Part shown: in pieces, positions 1 through 12,500 of the stretch
Layout of the letters: each line of letters starts with the position of its first letter
How positions within the stretch are numbered: the stretch's first letter is position 1
DNA from: Asterias amurensis
Lineage: Eukaryota; Echinodermata; Asteroidea; Forcipulatida; Asteriidae
Assembly: GCF_032118995.1 (NCBI RefSeq)
Contig: NC_092660.1
Span: 2,309,501-2,373,500 of the forward strand
Reading direction: 5' to 3'
Length of the DNA: 64,000 nucleotides
Program-made: the position numbers and the translations under genes
The notes under the pieces: model-generated
Databases searched by the model: none
Told to the model about the DNA's origin: nothing
What the model saw: only the letters and a program-made list of their open reading frames with translations

Positions 1-324
1 AGTGTTATTGCAGTAATGCTTCTCATATTCAAATTTCATGAGAATGAAAATTATACCTATTTTACATAATCATACCTCTTCAAAATGCAATGTTTCTCCA
101 AAATGGAATATACAATCAAAAGCTGCAGTACTTCTTAGTTTTATTTATTATCGAGAAAAGGGTTTGCCCTGGTGTTTCTGGCATGTTAGGCAAATGATGT
201 TGAATATTTGAGTCTAACTGTACTTCAAAGATTTAGCATAACTGTCTTAAACCTTTTGGCTTTCAGCAACTAAAAAGATGACACATTGTAACTGCTTGAT
301 TTTATTATTTTTCAATAACTTTAG

Positions 325-436
325 ATGGAGAGGGTTCTTGAAGAGGGTCAGAACACTCCAAGCGGACCACCTTGCTTTCAAGATGATTGAAAAGAAACTG
401 TCTAATGAGAACAGCAGTGATGGAAACGACATGTAG
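325..436 (+). CDS. Terminal exon, outer left-arm copy (unrecognised gene)
   Basis: An acceptor (ataactttag) precedes an open frame that starts with the last base of a split codon and runs 36 residues to TAG: it opens WRGFLKRVRTLQADHLAFKM and continues IEKKLSNENSSDGNDM. Three relatives share the acceptor, frame and core: 2572-2671 on plus, 15420-15495 and 18904-19021 on minus. The product end is basic then acidic and could form a short amphipathic helix. Upstream exons would lie left of position 1. The family is not recognised. Shared frame across four diverged copies is the main reason to call it coding. Confidence 0.4.
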
Positions 437-2571
437 AATCCACGTCAAGACAACTACCTCAAACCATCATGAGAACACTGGTTGGATGCTTAATAGTGCC
501 CTCAAGGAATTGGTTAGGTATACATAAGGTACACAGACCCTTTATCTTTTGGCTTGACTTTGTTTGGATTGGTCACCCAGTTGGTTGTAGCATAGAAAGC
601 TCCAAGCTCACGTTGTGTTGTTCCTCAAAAACTAGGATATTTGGCTGTCTTTCAATTTACGAAAAATCATTTGTCTTAAAAAAAAATTATGTTTTTCAAA
701 ATGTGGCATTCTTGTGATTTTTATTATGGGATTTATATTGTCATGTATGCTTTGATTTCATACAGGTTGCCATGCAAGACGTCCTTAGATAGGGTTGGCT
801 GCTGCTAGCACAGATGATAAAAGCATGTCAACCTGGAACAAAAGAACATTGGTGAAGGGGCTACAACATAGATTGGCGTGACATTATTGAAGGTATATGC
901 ACATTTTATGAACCTTGTGATTTTATTACATTTTCTTTTCCCAAGCCACAGCTGTGCCATCTCTGACAGGCAAAACTTGCTAAGCTGAATACATTTCCAA
1001 CTCACTAAAAGTTCATGACCATATGATTGTGCGATCTTTTGAAAATATCAATGGGTTTTCCAGCCTTTTAAAAACTAAGCAAACTTGGTACTCTGAAATT
1101 TGTATTCTCACTTGATGTTGTGATGCCTTTGATATTTCGTCAAAACTCCCATTGTACAGTTTTGTGGAATATCTTTAAACCATACCCAAGTCATGTTGAA
1201 CTGCTCAAGTCGTTTAGCTACCTTGTACAATCTCTCGATACCATTTCATGTTTACATTGTATGGCTGTAATTATTGGTAAATTACAGCCATACAATGTCT
1301 TGCTAAATGACTTCTTTTTTGTTTAGTTTTGTGGCATCTCTTGAACTGCTCAAGTCATTTAGCTACCTTGTACAATCTCATGATACCATTTCATGATGAC
1401 ATTGTATGGCTGTAACTATTGTTTATTACAGCGATACAATGTCTTTTTTATGACTTTTGATGAAATGCTTAGTGTTGTGTGTCTTTTTCCTTCTTCAGAT
1501 TATTCACTGATTGCAGAGCCAACTTATTGTCCCAAGCAATACAGCAGTCCCCTGTCGGACCTAGGGTCAATTATACTCGAAGTCAATTTGATTAGGGACC
1601 TAGTCTCTTCATCACCAGTCTCCCCCAGACTTAGGGTCTTCTATACCCGAAGTCAATTCATTTAGGACCATAGACTTCCCACCATCCTGCTCCAACATGC
1701 ATCTTCAGCTACCACTCTATGAGCAAGAGTTGGAGTCTAGCAGTCATCTGACAGACAGAGTTTACTGTCTGAAATTTTGGATGTCGGACACTTCGTACCT
1801 TTGCCACTTCGTACCCTGGACACTTTGACTTCTCACCACGCCCTTCCTGCTCCAGCAGTCATCCAACAGACAGAGTATACATCTGAAACATTGAGCCCAC
1901 CGGTTCTTCTCAGAACCAGACGTCACTCAATAGAGATCTACCTACTGAGTTGGAAATCATTATGCTATTGTTACTACTTATTATTGTGTTCCCTCTCGAA
2001 GTCAAATCAACTACAAATTTCACTTTGCCAATAATTTCTGAGGCCTCGTCCTGACAAATTGAAGAGCCACAGCTGATTCTGTATAAAGGTTTTGTAGCTT
2101 AAAAGCAATGTGGGCTTTGGGGAAATTTTTGACTGTTTTAATCCTTTATATATTTAGTTGTATACAAAAGCTGTGAACCTTTCCTTTAAAGGGTTGTCAC
2201 AGTTTTGAGATTTTTCTGAAACTCTAGAGCAAATCTATACAGGAATACACACATAAGTGTTGCTGCAGTAATGCTTCTCATATTCAAATTTCATGAGAAA
2301 GAAAATTATATCTGTTTACATAATCATGCTTCTTCCAATTGAAATGTTTCTCAACAATGGATTATACTATCATAAGCTGCAATACTTAGTTTTATTATCA
2401 TGGAGAAAAGGGTTTGCCCTGGTGTTTCTGGCATGTTAGGCAAATGATGTTGTATACATGGGTCTTGTGTTTCATAAACTAAGCAATACTGTCTTAAACA
2501 TTGCTGCTCTCAGTAAATAAATTCATGACGCTTTATAAATGCTTGATTTTATTATTTTTTATTTACTCCAG
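437..2571 (+). other. Conserved palindrome-arm sequence without a clear gene
   Basis: Two subsegments are strongly kept in the right arm. One is 765-1130, beginning after a tttcatacag acceptor-like site and containing GGTTGGCTGCTGC. The other is 1490-1950, beginning after cttcttcag and holding an open stretch with SDYSLIAEPTYCPKQYSSPL and, further on, VIQQTEYTSETLSPPVLL. The mirror of the second is at about 16030-16340. These could be exons of the gene ending at 2671, or conserved only because the duplication is moderately young. Frames do not stay open consistently between copies, so no CDS is called. Confidence 0.35.
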
Positions 2572-2671
2572 ATCGAGGAGGCTCTTGAAGAGGGTCAGAA
2601 CACTCCAAGCGGACTTCCTTGCTTTCAAGATGGTAGAGATTGAATACAGTCTAACAGCAGAACAGCAGTGA
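2572..2671 (+). pseudogene. Terminal exon, inner left-arm copy
   Basis: The acceptor atttactccag leads into SRRLLKRVRTLQADFLAFKM, continuing VEIEYSLTAEQQ and a TGA. It is 32 residues and diverges from the longest family member after VEIE, where a small length change alters the ending. The strong polypyrimidine acceptor is kept. It may be a working short variant or a decayed copy. No function can be given. Confidence 0.4.
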
Positions 2672-3609
2672 TGAACACGACGTCTTGAGTCCCCGTCTAG
2701 ACAACCGTCTCCAACCATCATGAGAACACTGGTTGGATGCGTCGCACTGCCCTCAAAGAAATCGTTTTAAAAGTATACTTATACAACCCTTCAATTTTCC
2801 AAAAGCACATTCTGCCAGTTCCTCAAAAATTGTCATCAAACTGTTCATGAGCTGCTTAAATTTTCTCAACCCAAATTGTATACAGACCCTTTCATTTTGG
2901 CTTGACTTTGTTTGCATTGGTTGGTTGCAAAACAAAAAGTTCAAACTCATGTTGTGTCGTTCCTCAAAAACTAAGATGTTACTAAATTTACCGAAAATCA
3001 TTTGCCAAGTATTTTTCCAAATGTGCAATCAGACAATCCTGGATGTTTTTTTAGTTTTCCTTTGTCTAATTAGTGCATCCCAGCCTTTATTAACCCCAGT
3101 GCCTTATTGGTAATGTACTTTTAAACATGCAATCTATTAATCGATTTGCATGTTTCGTATTTAGCAGATATCTCCCTTACTTGAGTAGTTGTCATTTTAA
3201 GCCATTCTTAGATGTCCACCTAAGCTTTTAAGAGCCAAAATTATCATTCAATTCTTTAAAGTGTTTGTTTTTTCCGACTCGTTTTTTATTCACCTCGTTT
3301 TTTTTTCCCATTTTTGTTTAACTCTTTCAAATTTTTGATTTGTTATGTCATCTCTGAGAAATAGTTCATATTAAGCGACCTGACTCATTCCAAACGATTA
3401 GTTAAGCTGGTGTTGGGTTTACTAATTGGAACTTGTTTTGGCTGAAGACACTTCAGATGGAGCTTCATTCATAGCTACATTGAACCTGTGAGTATTAACA
3501 AGTTTATTTACTAACTTGGCCACATCATTGAACAACGACACTTCAGAGTAAACTTCAGCTGCAGCTACTTTTGGACATGTGAGTATGAAAACACTTTCTT
3601 GAAAAATCA
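2672..3609 (+). other. Left-arm spacer with two splice-like microblocks
   Basis: No gene is evident. At 3425-3600 two related segments of about 100 bp each carry an ACTTCAG acceptor-like site followed about 30 bp later by a GTGAGTAT donor-like site on the plus strand (CCTGTGAGTATT near 3487, CATGTGAGTATG near 3580). The same pair occurs in reverse at about 14480-14630 in the right arm. The segment 3190-3250 is the MITE-free counterpart of the insertion site at 14839. Confidence 0.35.
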
Positions 3610-3624
3610 CGCCACACGCACAAC

Positions 3625-3751
3625 ATGGAACGGAGCATATGCGGCCCCAGGCCGACGGTCCTGAGTGCAAACCTTTATCAGAGCTATCCTTTAACTTTCC
3701 TATTTCTTGCCCCAAAACTCCTGACAATGTCTCCCCCAATAAATCGCCCCG
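3625..3751 (+). CDS. Candidate first coding exon, left arm
   Basis: This sits in a locally GC- and CpG-richer block. An ATG in good context (ACAACATGG) opens a frame MERSICGPRPTVLSANLYQS that continues to a canonical donor, CCCCG|GTAAGTATC, after 42 codons plus one base. Transcription would run inward toward the satellite. The right arm has the mirror exon at 14324-14451 with the same ATG and donor. A one-base difference in a C run makes the two copies differ in frame near the end, so at most one reading is the original. The family is unknown, and it could also be a non-coding 5' exon. Confidence 0.3.
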
Positions 3752-3789
3752 GTAAGTATCTACCAAGTGTTTCCAATAGTATGTCCAAA

Positions 3790-5027
3790 GTGTTCTCCTA
3801 GTTTGAGTGTTTTTTCCTTAAAATATATTAACTCTTCCAAGTTTTTATTATAAGCTCTTCCAAGTTCTTAATTAACTATTAAAAAGTTATTTATCAACTC
3901 TTCCAAGTATTTTTCTCTTCATCAACTCTTCTAATTTATTCATCAACTCTTCCAAGTTATTTATCACTTCTTTGGAGTTTTCCTCCAAATCTATCAAGTC
4001 TTCCAAGTTTTTGTTATCAGCTCTTAAAAGATATTTTCTCAAATCTCCCAAGTTATTTATCAACTCTTCGATTTGTTTTGTCTCAACCGTTTAAAATTTG
4101 TGTTCTTCATCAACTCTTCAAAGTAATTGATCAACTCTTTGGGGTTTTCCTTGTAAGCTCTTTCAAGTTGTTTTACCTACCTCAACTCTTCCAAGTATTT
4201 TGTACCAGTTATTCAAAGTCTTTTTCTCTTCAACAACTCTTCCAAGTTATTTATCAACTCTTTGAGTTTATCTTCAAATCTATCAACTCTTCCAAGTTTT
4301 TGTTAAGCTCTTCCAAGTCGTTTTCCCTAGCTCAACTCTTCCAAGTATTTTTATCTTCATCAAGTCTTCCAAGTTATTAATCAACTCTTCCAAGTTATTC
4401 ATCAACTCTTTAAGGTTTTCCTTCAAATCTATCAACTCTTCCAAGTATTTTGTATCAGTTGTTCATAGTCTTTTTCTCTTCAACAACTCTTCCAAGTTAT
4501 TTGTCAATTCTTTGGGGGTTTTCTTCAAATCTATCAGCTCTTAGTTTTTTGTTTCTCAACTCTTCCAAGTTATATATATCAACTCTTCCAGATGTTTGTT
4601 ATAAGCTCTTCCAACTTATTAATCAACTCTTCCAGGTTTTCCTTCAAATTTATGTTTTATAAGCTCTTCGAAGTCTTTTTCTTCAAATCTATCAACTCTT
4701 CCAAGTTATATAATTCAACTCTTTGAATTTGTTTCCTTCAAATCTATCAACTCTTCCAAATATTTTTATCAGCTTTTCAAAGTTTTTTGTTTCTCAACTC
4801 CTCAAAGTTTTGTTCTTCTCATCAACTCTTTGAGATTCTTAATTACTTCTTCAAAGTTTTCTTATCAACTCTTTTACAGTTATTTTTCCTTCAAATCTAT
4901 TATTTATCAGCGCTTCAAACTTATTTTTTTTCTCTTCATTAATTCTTAGAAGTTATTTGTCAACTTCTCAAAGTTGTTTTCTCAACTCTTTCCAGTTACT
5001 TATTTCCAAGTTGTTGGAATCTATCTA
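3790..5027 (+). repeat. CTCTTCCAAG-type degenerate tandem repeat, left arm
   Basis: About 1.2 kb is built from irregular units of roughly 20-30 bp with the cores CAACTCTTCCAAG, TTATTTATCAACTCTT and TTCAAATCTATC. Open frames here are repeat translations rich in F, L and S, without codon signal. The right arm holds the reverse complement at 13138-14285. Confidence 0.85.
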
Positions 5028-8000
5028 GTTTCCATTGTCTTTTTCGATATGCTTGTAAGATTCCTTTGTTTGTTCCGATATGCAAATTAGTTTCCTTTGT
5101 TTGTTTCGATATGCTAATTAGTTTCTTCTGTTTGTTCCGATATGCAAATTAGTTTCTTCTGTTTGTTCCGATATGCAAATTAGTTTCCATTGTTTGTTTT
5201 GATATGCAAATTAGTTTCCTTTGTCTTTTTCGATATGCAAATAAGTTTCCTTTGTTTGTTCCGATCTGCAAATTAGTTTCCTTTGTCTTTTTCGATATGC
5301 AAACTAGTTTCCATTGTTTGTTCCGATAGGCTAATTAGTTTCCTTTGTCTTTTTCGACATGCAAATTAGTTTCCTTTGTCTTTTTCGACATGCAAATTAG
5401 TTTCCTTTGTCCTTTTCGACATGCAAATTAGTTTCTTTTGTCTTTTTCGATATGCTAATTAGTTTCCTTTGTTTGTTCCGATATGCTAATTAGTTTCCTT
5501 TGTCTTTTTCGACATGCAAATTAATTGCCTTTGTCTGTTTTCGATTTGCAAATTAGTTTCCATTGTTTGTTTCGATATGCTAATTAGTTTCCTTTGTCTT
5601 TTTCGACATGCAAATTAATTGCCTTTGTCTGTTTTCGATTTGCAAATTAGTTTCCATTGTTTGTTTCGATATGCAAATTAGTTTCTTTTGTCTTTTTCGA
5701 TATGCAAATGAGTTTCCTTTGTTTGTTCCGATATGCTAATTAGTTTCCTTTGTCTTTTTCGACATGCAAATTAGTTTCCTTTGTCTTTTTCGATATGCTA
5801 ATTAGTTGCCTTTGTCTTTTTCGATATGCAAATTAGTTTCCATTGTTTGTTCCGAGATGCAAATAAGTTTCCTTTGTTTGTTTCGATATGCAAATTAGTT
5901 TCTTTTTGTCTTTTTCGATATGCTAATTAGTTTCCTTTGTTTGTTCCGATATGCTAATTAGTTTCCTTTGTCTTTTTCGATATGCTAATTAGTTTCCATT
6001 GTCTTTTTCGATATGCAAATTAGTTTCTTTTGTCTTTTTCGATATGCAAATTAGTTTCCTTTGTCTTTTTCGACATGAAAATTAGTTGCCTTTGTTTATT
6101 CCGATATGCAAATTAGTTTCCATTGTTTGTTTTGATGTGCTAGTTGTTTTCCTTTGTCTTTTTTCGTATGCAAATGAGCTTCTATTGTCTTTTTTCGATA
6201 TGCAAATGAGCTTCTATTGTCTTTTTCTTATGCAAATGAGCTTCTATTGTCTTTTTCGTATTCAAATGAACTTCTTTTGTCTTTTTCGATATGCAAATTA
6301 GTTTCCATTGTTTATTCCGATATGCAAATTAGTTTCCATTGTTTGTTTTGATGTGCTAGTTATTTTCCTTTGTCTTTTTCGATATGCAAATAAGTTTCCA
6401 TTGTTTGTTTCGATGTGCTAGTTATTTTCCTTTGTCTTTTTCGATATGCAAATTAGTTTCCATTGTTTATTCCGATATGCAAAGTAGTTTCCATTGTCTT
6501 TTTTCGTATGCAAATCAACTTCTTTTATCTTTTTCGATATGCAAATTAGTTTCCATTGTTTATTCCGATATGCAAATTAGTTTCCATTGTTTGTTTTGAT
6601 GTGCTAGTTGTTTTCCTTTGTCTTTTTTCGTATGCAAATGAGCTTCCTTTGTATTTTTCGACATACAAATGAACTTCTTTTGTCTTTTTCGATATGCAAA
6701 TTAGTTTCTATTGTTTATTCCTATATGCAAATTAGTTTCCATTGTTTGTTTCGATGTGCTAGTTGTTTTCCTTTGTCTTTTTTCGTATGCAAATGAGCTT
6801 CTATTGTCTTTTTTCGATATGCAAATGAGCTTCTATTGTCTTTTTCTTATGCAAATGAGCTTCTATTGTCTTTTTTCGTATTCAAATGAGCTTCTATTGT
6901 CTTTTTCTTATGCAAATGAGCTTCTATTGTCTTTTTCGTATTCAAATGAACTTCTTTTGTCTTTTTCGATGAGCTTCTATTGTCTTTTTCGTATGCAAAT
7001 GAGCTGCTATTGTCTTTTTCGTATGCAAATGAGCTTCTATTGTCTTTTGTCGTATGCTAATGAGCTTCTATTGTCTTTTTCGTATGCAAATGAGCTTCTA
7101 TTGTCTTTTTCGTATGCAAATGAGCTTCTATTGTCTTTTTCGTATTCAAATGAACTTCTTTTGTCTTTTTCGATGAGCTTCTATTGTCTTTTTCGTATGC
7201 AAATGAGCTGCTATTGTCTTTTTTCGTATGCAAATGAGCTTCTATTGTCTTTTGTCGTATGCAAATGAGCTTCTATTGTCTTTTGTCGTATGCTAATGAG
7301 CTTCTATTGTCTTTTTCGTATGCAAATGAGCTTCTATTGTCTTTTTCGTATTCAAATGAACTTCTTTTGTCTTTTTCGATGAGCTTCTATTGTCTTTTTC
7401 GTATGCAAATGAGCTGCTATTGTCTTTTTTCGTATGCAAATGAGCTTCTATTGTCTTTTGTCGTATGCTAATGAGCTTCTATTGTCTTTTTCTTATGCAA
7501 ATGAGCTTCTATTGTCTTTTTTCGTATTCAAATGAGCTTCTATTGTCTTTTTCTTATGCAAATGAGCTTCTATTGTCTTTTTCGTATTCAAATGAACTTC
7601 TTTTGTCTTTTTCGATGAGCTTCTATTGTCTTTTTCGTATGCAAATGAGCTGCTATTGTCTTTTTTCGTATGCAAATGAGCTTCTATTGTCTTTTGTCGT
7701 ATGCTAATGAGCTTCTATTGTCTTTTTCGTATGCAAATGAGCTGCTATTGTCTTTTTTCGTATGCAAATGAGCTTCTATTGTCTTTTTCTGCGTATGCTA
7801 ATGAGCTTCTATTGTCTTTTTCCGTATTCAAATGAGCTTCTATTGTCTTTTTTCGTATGCAAATGAGCTTCTATTGTCTTTTTCGTATGCTAATAAGCGT
7901 TTTCTGCCCATTCAAATTGCCTTCTTTTGTCGTATGCAAATGAGCTGCTATTGTCTTTTTCTGCGTATGCTAATGAGCTTCTATTGTCTTTTTCCGTATT

Positions 8001-9520
8001 CAAATGAGCTTCTATTGTCTTTTTTCGTATGCAAATGAGCTTCTATTGTCTTTTTCGTATGCTAATAAGCGTTTTCTGCCCATTCAAATTGCCTTCTTTT
8101 GTCGTATGCAAATGAGCTGCTATTGTCTTTTTCTGCGTATGCTAATGAGCTTCTATTGTCTTTTTCCGTATTCAAATGAGCTTCTATTGTCTTTTTTCGT
8201 ATGCAAATGAGCTTCTATTGTCTTTTTCGTATGCTAATAAGCGTTTTCTGCCCATTCAAATTGCCTTCTTTTGTCGTATGCAAATGAGCTGCTATTGTCT
8301 TTTTTCGTATGCAAATGAGCTTCTATTGTCTTTTTTCGTATGCAAATGAGCTTCTATTGTCTTTTTCGTATGCTAATAAGCGTTTTCTGCCCATTCAAAT
8401 TGCCTTCTTTTTTCGTATGCAAATGAGCTTCTATTGTCTTTTTCGTATGCTAATAAGCGTTTTCTGCCCATTCAAATTGCCTTCTTTTGTCGTATGCAAA
8501 TGAGCTGCTATTGTCTTTTTTTGTATGCAAATAAGCGTTTTCTGCCCATTCAAATTGCCTTCTTTTGTCGTATGCAAATGAGCTGCTATTGTCTTTTTTC
8601 GTATGCAAATGAGCTTCTATTGTCTTTTTCGTATGCTAATAAGCGTTTTCTGCCCATTCAAATTGCCTTCTTTTGTCGTATGCAAATGAGCTTCTATTGT
8701 CTTTTTCGTATGCTAATAAGCGTTTTCTGCCCATTCAAATTGCCTTCTTTTGTCGTATGCAAATGAGCTGCTATTGTCTTTTTTCGTATGCAAATGAGCT
8801 TCTATTGTCTTTTTTCGTATGCAAATGAGCTTCTTTTGTCTTTTTTCGTATGCAAATGAGCTTCTATTGTCTTTTTTCGTATGCTAATAAGCGTTTTCTG
8901 CCCATTCAAATTGCCTTCTTTTGTCGTATGCAAATGAGCTTCTATTGTCTTTTTTCGTATGCAAATGAGCTTCTATTGTCTTTTTTCGTATGCAAATGAG
9001 CTTCTATTGTCTTTTTTCGTATGCAAATGAGCTTCTATTGTCTTTTTATGTATGCAAATGAGCTTCTATTGTCTTTTGTCGTATGCAAATGAGCTTCTAT
9101 TGTCTTTTGTCGTATGCAAATGAGCTTCTATTGTCTTTTGTCGTATGCAAATGAGCTTCTATTGTCTTTTTTCGTATGCAAATGAGCTTCTATTGTCTTT
9201 TTTTGTATGCAAATGAGCTTCTATTGTCTTTTGTCGTATGCAAATGAGCTTCTATTGTCTTTTGTCGTATGCAAATGAGCTTCTATTGTCTTTTTTCGTA
9301 TGCAAATGAGCTTCTATTGTCTTTTTTCGTATGCAAATGAGCTTCTATTGTCTTTTTTCGTATGCAAATGAGCTTCTATTGTCTTTTTTCGTATGCAAAT
9401 AAGCGTTTTCTGCCCATTCAAATTGCCTTCTTTTGTCGTATGCAAATGAGCTGCTATTGTCTTTTTTCGTATGCAAATGAGCTTCTATTGTCTTTTTCGT
9501 ATGCAAATGAGCTTCTATTG
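5028..9520 (+). repeat. 31-bp satellite, left array (about 140 units)
   Basis: A 31-bp unit has the core CGATATGCAAATTAG followed by TTTCC and a T-rich TTTGTCTTTTT spacer. From about 6150 a second subfamily takes over, with CGTATGCAAATGAGC and TTCTATTGTC. Most units contain the octamer ATGCAAAT; others have ATGCTAAT or ATTCAAAT. Long reading frames on both strands are by-products of the repeat. There are no spacers, so this is not a CRISPR-like array. Confidence 0.93.
7832..8770 (+). repeat. Higher-order repeat of about 172 bp inside the left satellite
   Basis: Blocks of 31-bp units are repeated as larger units. The segment from 7832 recurs at 8004 with an identical 68-codon translation, which gives a 172-bp period. 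Its marker is the variant unit AATAAGCGTTTTCTGCCC followed by ATTCAAATTGCC. Such nested periodicity is the usual outcome of unequal exchange in satellites. Confidence 0.75.
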
Positions 9521-12500
9521 CATATCGGAATAAACAATGGAAACTAATTTGCATATCGGAATAGACAATTGAAACTAATTTGCATATCGAAAAAGACAAA
9601 GGAAACTTATTAGAAAATTCGGAATAAACAAAGGAAACTAATTTGCATATCGGAATAAACAATGGAAACTAATTTGCATATCGGAATAGACAATTGAAAC
9701 TAATTTGCATATCGAAAAAGACAAAGGAAACTTATTAGAAAATTCGGAATAAACAAAGGAAACTAATTTGCATATCGGAATAAACAATGAAAACTAATTT
9801 GCATATCGGAATAAACAATTGAAACTAATTTGCATATCGAAAAAGACAAAGGAAACTTATTAGCAAATTCGGAATAAACAATGGAAACTAATTTGCATAT
9901 CGAAAAAGACAAAGGAAACTAATTTGCATATCGGAATAAACAATGGAAACTAATTTGCATATCGGAATAAACAATGGAAACTAATTTGCATATCGGAATA
10001 GACAATTGAAACTAATTTGCATATCGAAAAAGACAAAGGAAACTTATTAGAAAATTCGGAATAAACAAAGGAAACTAATTTGCATATCGGAATAAACAAT
10101 GGAAACTAATTTGCATATCGGAATAGACAATTGAAACTAATTTGCATATCGAAAAAGACAAAGGAAACTAATTTGCATATCGAAAAAGACAAAGGAAACT
10201 TATTAGAAAATTCGGAATAAACAAAGGAAACTAATTTGCATATCGGAATAAACAATGGAAACTAATTTGCATATCGGAATAGACAATTGAAACTAATTTG
10301 CATATCGAAAAAGACAAAGGAAACTAATTTGCATATCGGAATAAACAATGGAAACTAATTTGCATATCGGAATAAACAATGGAAACTAATTTGCATATCG
10401 GAATAGACAATTGAAACTAATTTGCATATCGAAAAAGACAAAGGAAACTTATTAGAAAATTCGGAATAAACAAAGGAAACTAATTTGCATATCGGAATAA
10501 ACAATGGAAACTAATTTGCATATCGGAATAGACAATTGAAACTAATTTGCATATCGAAAAAGACAAAGGAAACTAATTTGCATATCGGAATAAACAATGG
10601 AAACTAATTTGCATATCGGAATAAACAATTGAAACTAATTTGCATATCGGAAAAGACAAAGAAAACTTATTAGCAAATTCGGAATAAACAATGGAAACTA
10701 ATTTGCATATCGAAAAAGACAAAGGAAACTAATTTGCATATCGGAATAGACAAAGGAAACTAATTTGCATATCGGAATAAACAATGGAAACTAATTTGCA
10801 TATCGGAATAAACAATGGAAACTAATTTGCATTTTGGAATAAACAATGGAAACTAATTTGCATATCGAAACAGACAAAGGAAACTAATTTGCATATCGGA
10901 ATAAACAATGGAAACTAATTTGCATATCGGAATAAACAATGGAAACTAATTTGCATATCGGAATAGACAATTGAAACTAATTTGCATATCGAAAAAGACA
11001 AAGGAAACTTATTAGAAAATTCGGATTAAACAAAGGAAACTAATTTGCATATCGGAATAAACAATGGAAACTAATTTGCATATCGGAATAGACAATTGAA
11101 ACTAATTTGCATATCGAAAAAGACAAAGGAAACTAATTTGCATATCGGAATAAACAATGGAAACTAATTTGCATATCGGAATAAACAATGGAAACTAATT
11201 TGCATATCGAAAAAGACAAAGGAAACTAATTTGCATATCGGAATAAACAATGGAAACTAATTTGCATATCGGAATAAACAATTGAAACTAATTTGCATAT
11301 CGAAAAAGACAAAGGAAACTAATTTGCATATCGGAATAGACAATTGAAACTAATTTGCATATCGAAAAAGACAAAGGAAACTTATTAGAAAATTCGGAAT
11401 AAACAAAGGAAACTAATTTGCATATCGGAATAAACAATGGAAACTAATTTGCATATCGGAATAAACAATGGAAACTAATTTGCATATCGGAATAGACAAT
11501 TGAAACTAATTTGCATATCGAAAAAGACAAAGGAAACTTATTAGAAAATTCGGAATAAACAAAGGAAACTAATTTGCATATCGGAATAAACAATGGAAAC
11601 TAATTTGCATATCGGAATAAACAATTGAAACTAATTTGCATATCGGAAAAGACAAAGAAAACTTATTAGCAAATTCGGAATAAACAATGGAAACTAATTT
11701 GCATATCGAAAAAGACAAAGGAAACTAATTTGCATATCGGAATAGACAAAGGAAACTAATTTGCATATCGGAATAAACAATGGAAACTAATTTGCATATC
11801 GGAATAAACAATGGAAACTAATTTGCATTTTGGAATAAACAATGGAAACTAATTTGCATATCGAAACAGACAAAGGAAACTAATTTGCATATCGGAATAA
11901 ACAAAGGAAACTAATTTGCATATCGGAATAAACAATGGAAACTAATTTGCATATCGGAATAGACAATTGAAACTAATTTGCATATCGAAAAAGACAAAGG
12001 AAACTTATTAGAAAATTCGGATTAAACAAAGGAAACTAATTTGCATATCGGAATAAACAATGGAAACTAATTTGCATATCGGAATAGACAATTGAAACTA
12101 ATTTGCATATCGAAAAAGACAAAGGAAACTTATTAGAAAATTCGGAATAAACAAAGGAAACTAATTTGCATATCGGAATAAACAATGGAAACTAATTTGC
12201 ATATCGGAATAGACAATTGAAACTAATTTGCATATCGAAAAAGACAAAGGAAACTAATTTGCATATCGGAATAAACAATGGAAACTAATTTGCATATCGG
12301 AATAGACAATTGAAACTAATTTGCATATCGAAAAAGACAAAGGAAACTTATTAGAAAATTCGGATTAAACAAAGGAAACTAATTTGCATATCGGAATAAA
12401 CAATGGAAACTAATTTGCATATCGGAATAGACAATTGAAACTAATTTGCATATCGAAAAAGACAAAGGAAACTAATTTGCATATCGGAATAAACAATGGA

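Larger units (their letters stand above)
1..3115 (+). repeat. Tandem segmental duplication in the left arm
   Basis: The sequence from position 1 recurs from about 2258, for example the shared run AGTAATGCTTCTCATATTC and the later TTGAAGAGGGTCAGAACAC. The period is about 2.26 kb and the second copy runs to about 3115. Both copies include the same acceptor-bounded terminal exon, so a small gene end was duplicated before or after the large inversion. Confidence 0.75.

Noticed and set aside
1393-1665. Conserved frame with SDYSLIAEPTYCPKQYSSPL (mirror at 16087-16374)
   Set aside because: Similarity is at DNA level through the palindrome; frames do not extend consistently in the third copy, so it was kept only as a possible exon in the spacer entry.
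6086-8770. Long plus-strand frames in the satellite (MQMSFYCLF-type repeats)
   Set aside because: They are translations of a 31-bp unit with no splice signals, and frames change with every unit-length change. The left and right arrays give the same peptides from opposite strands.
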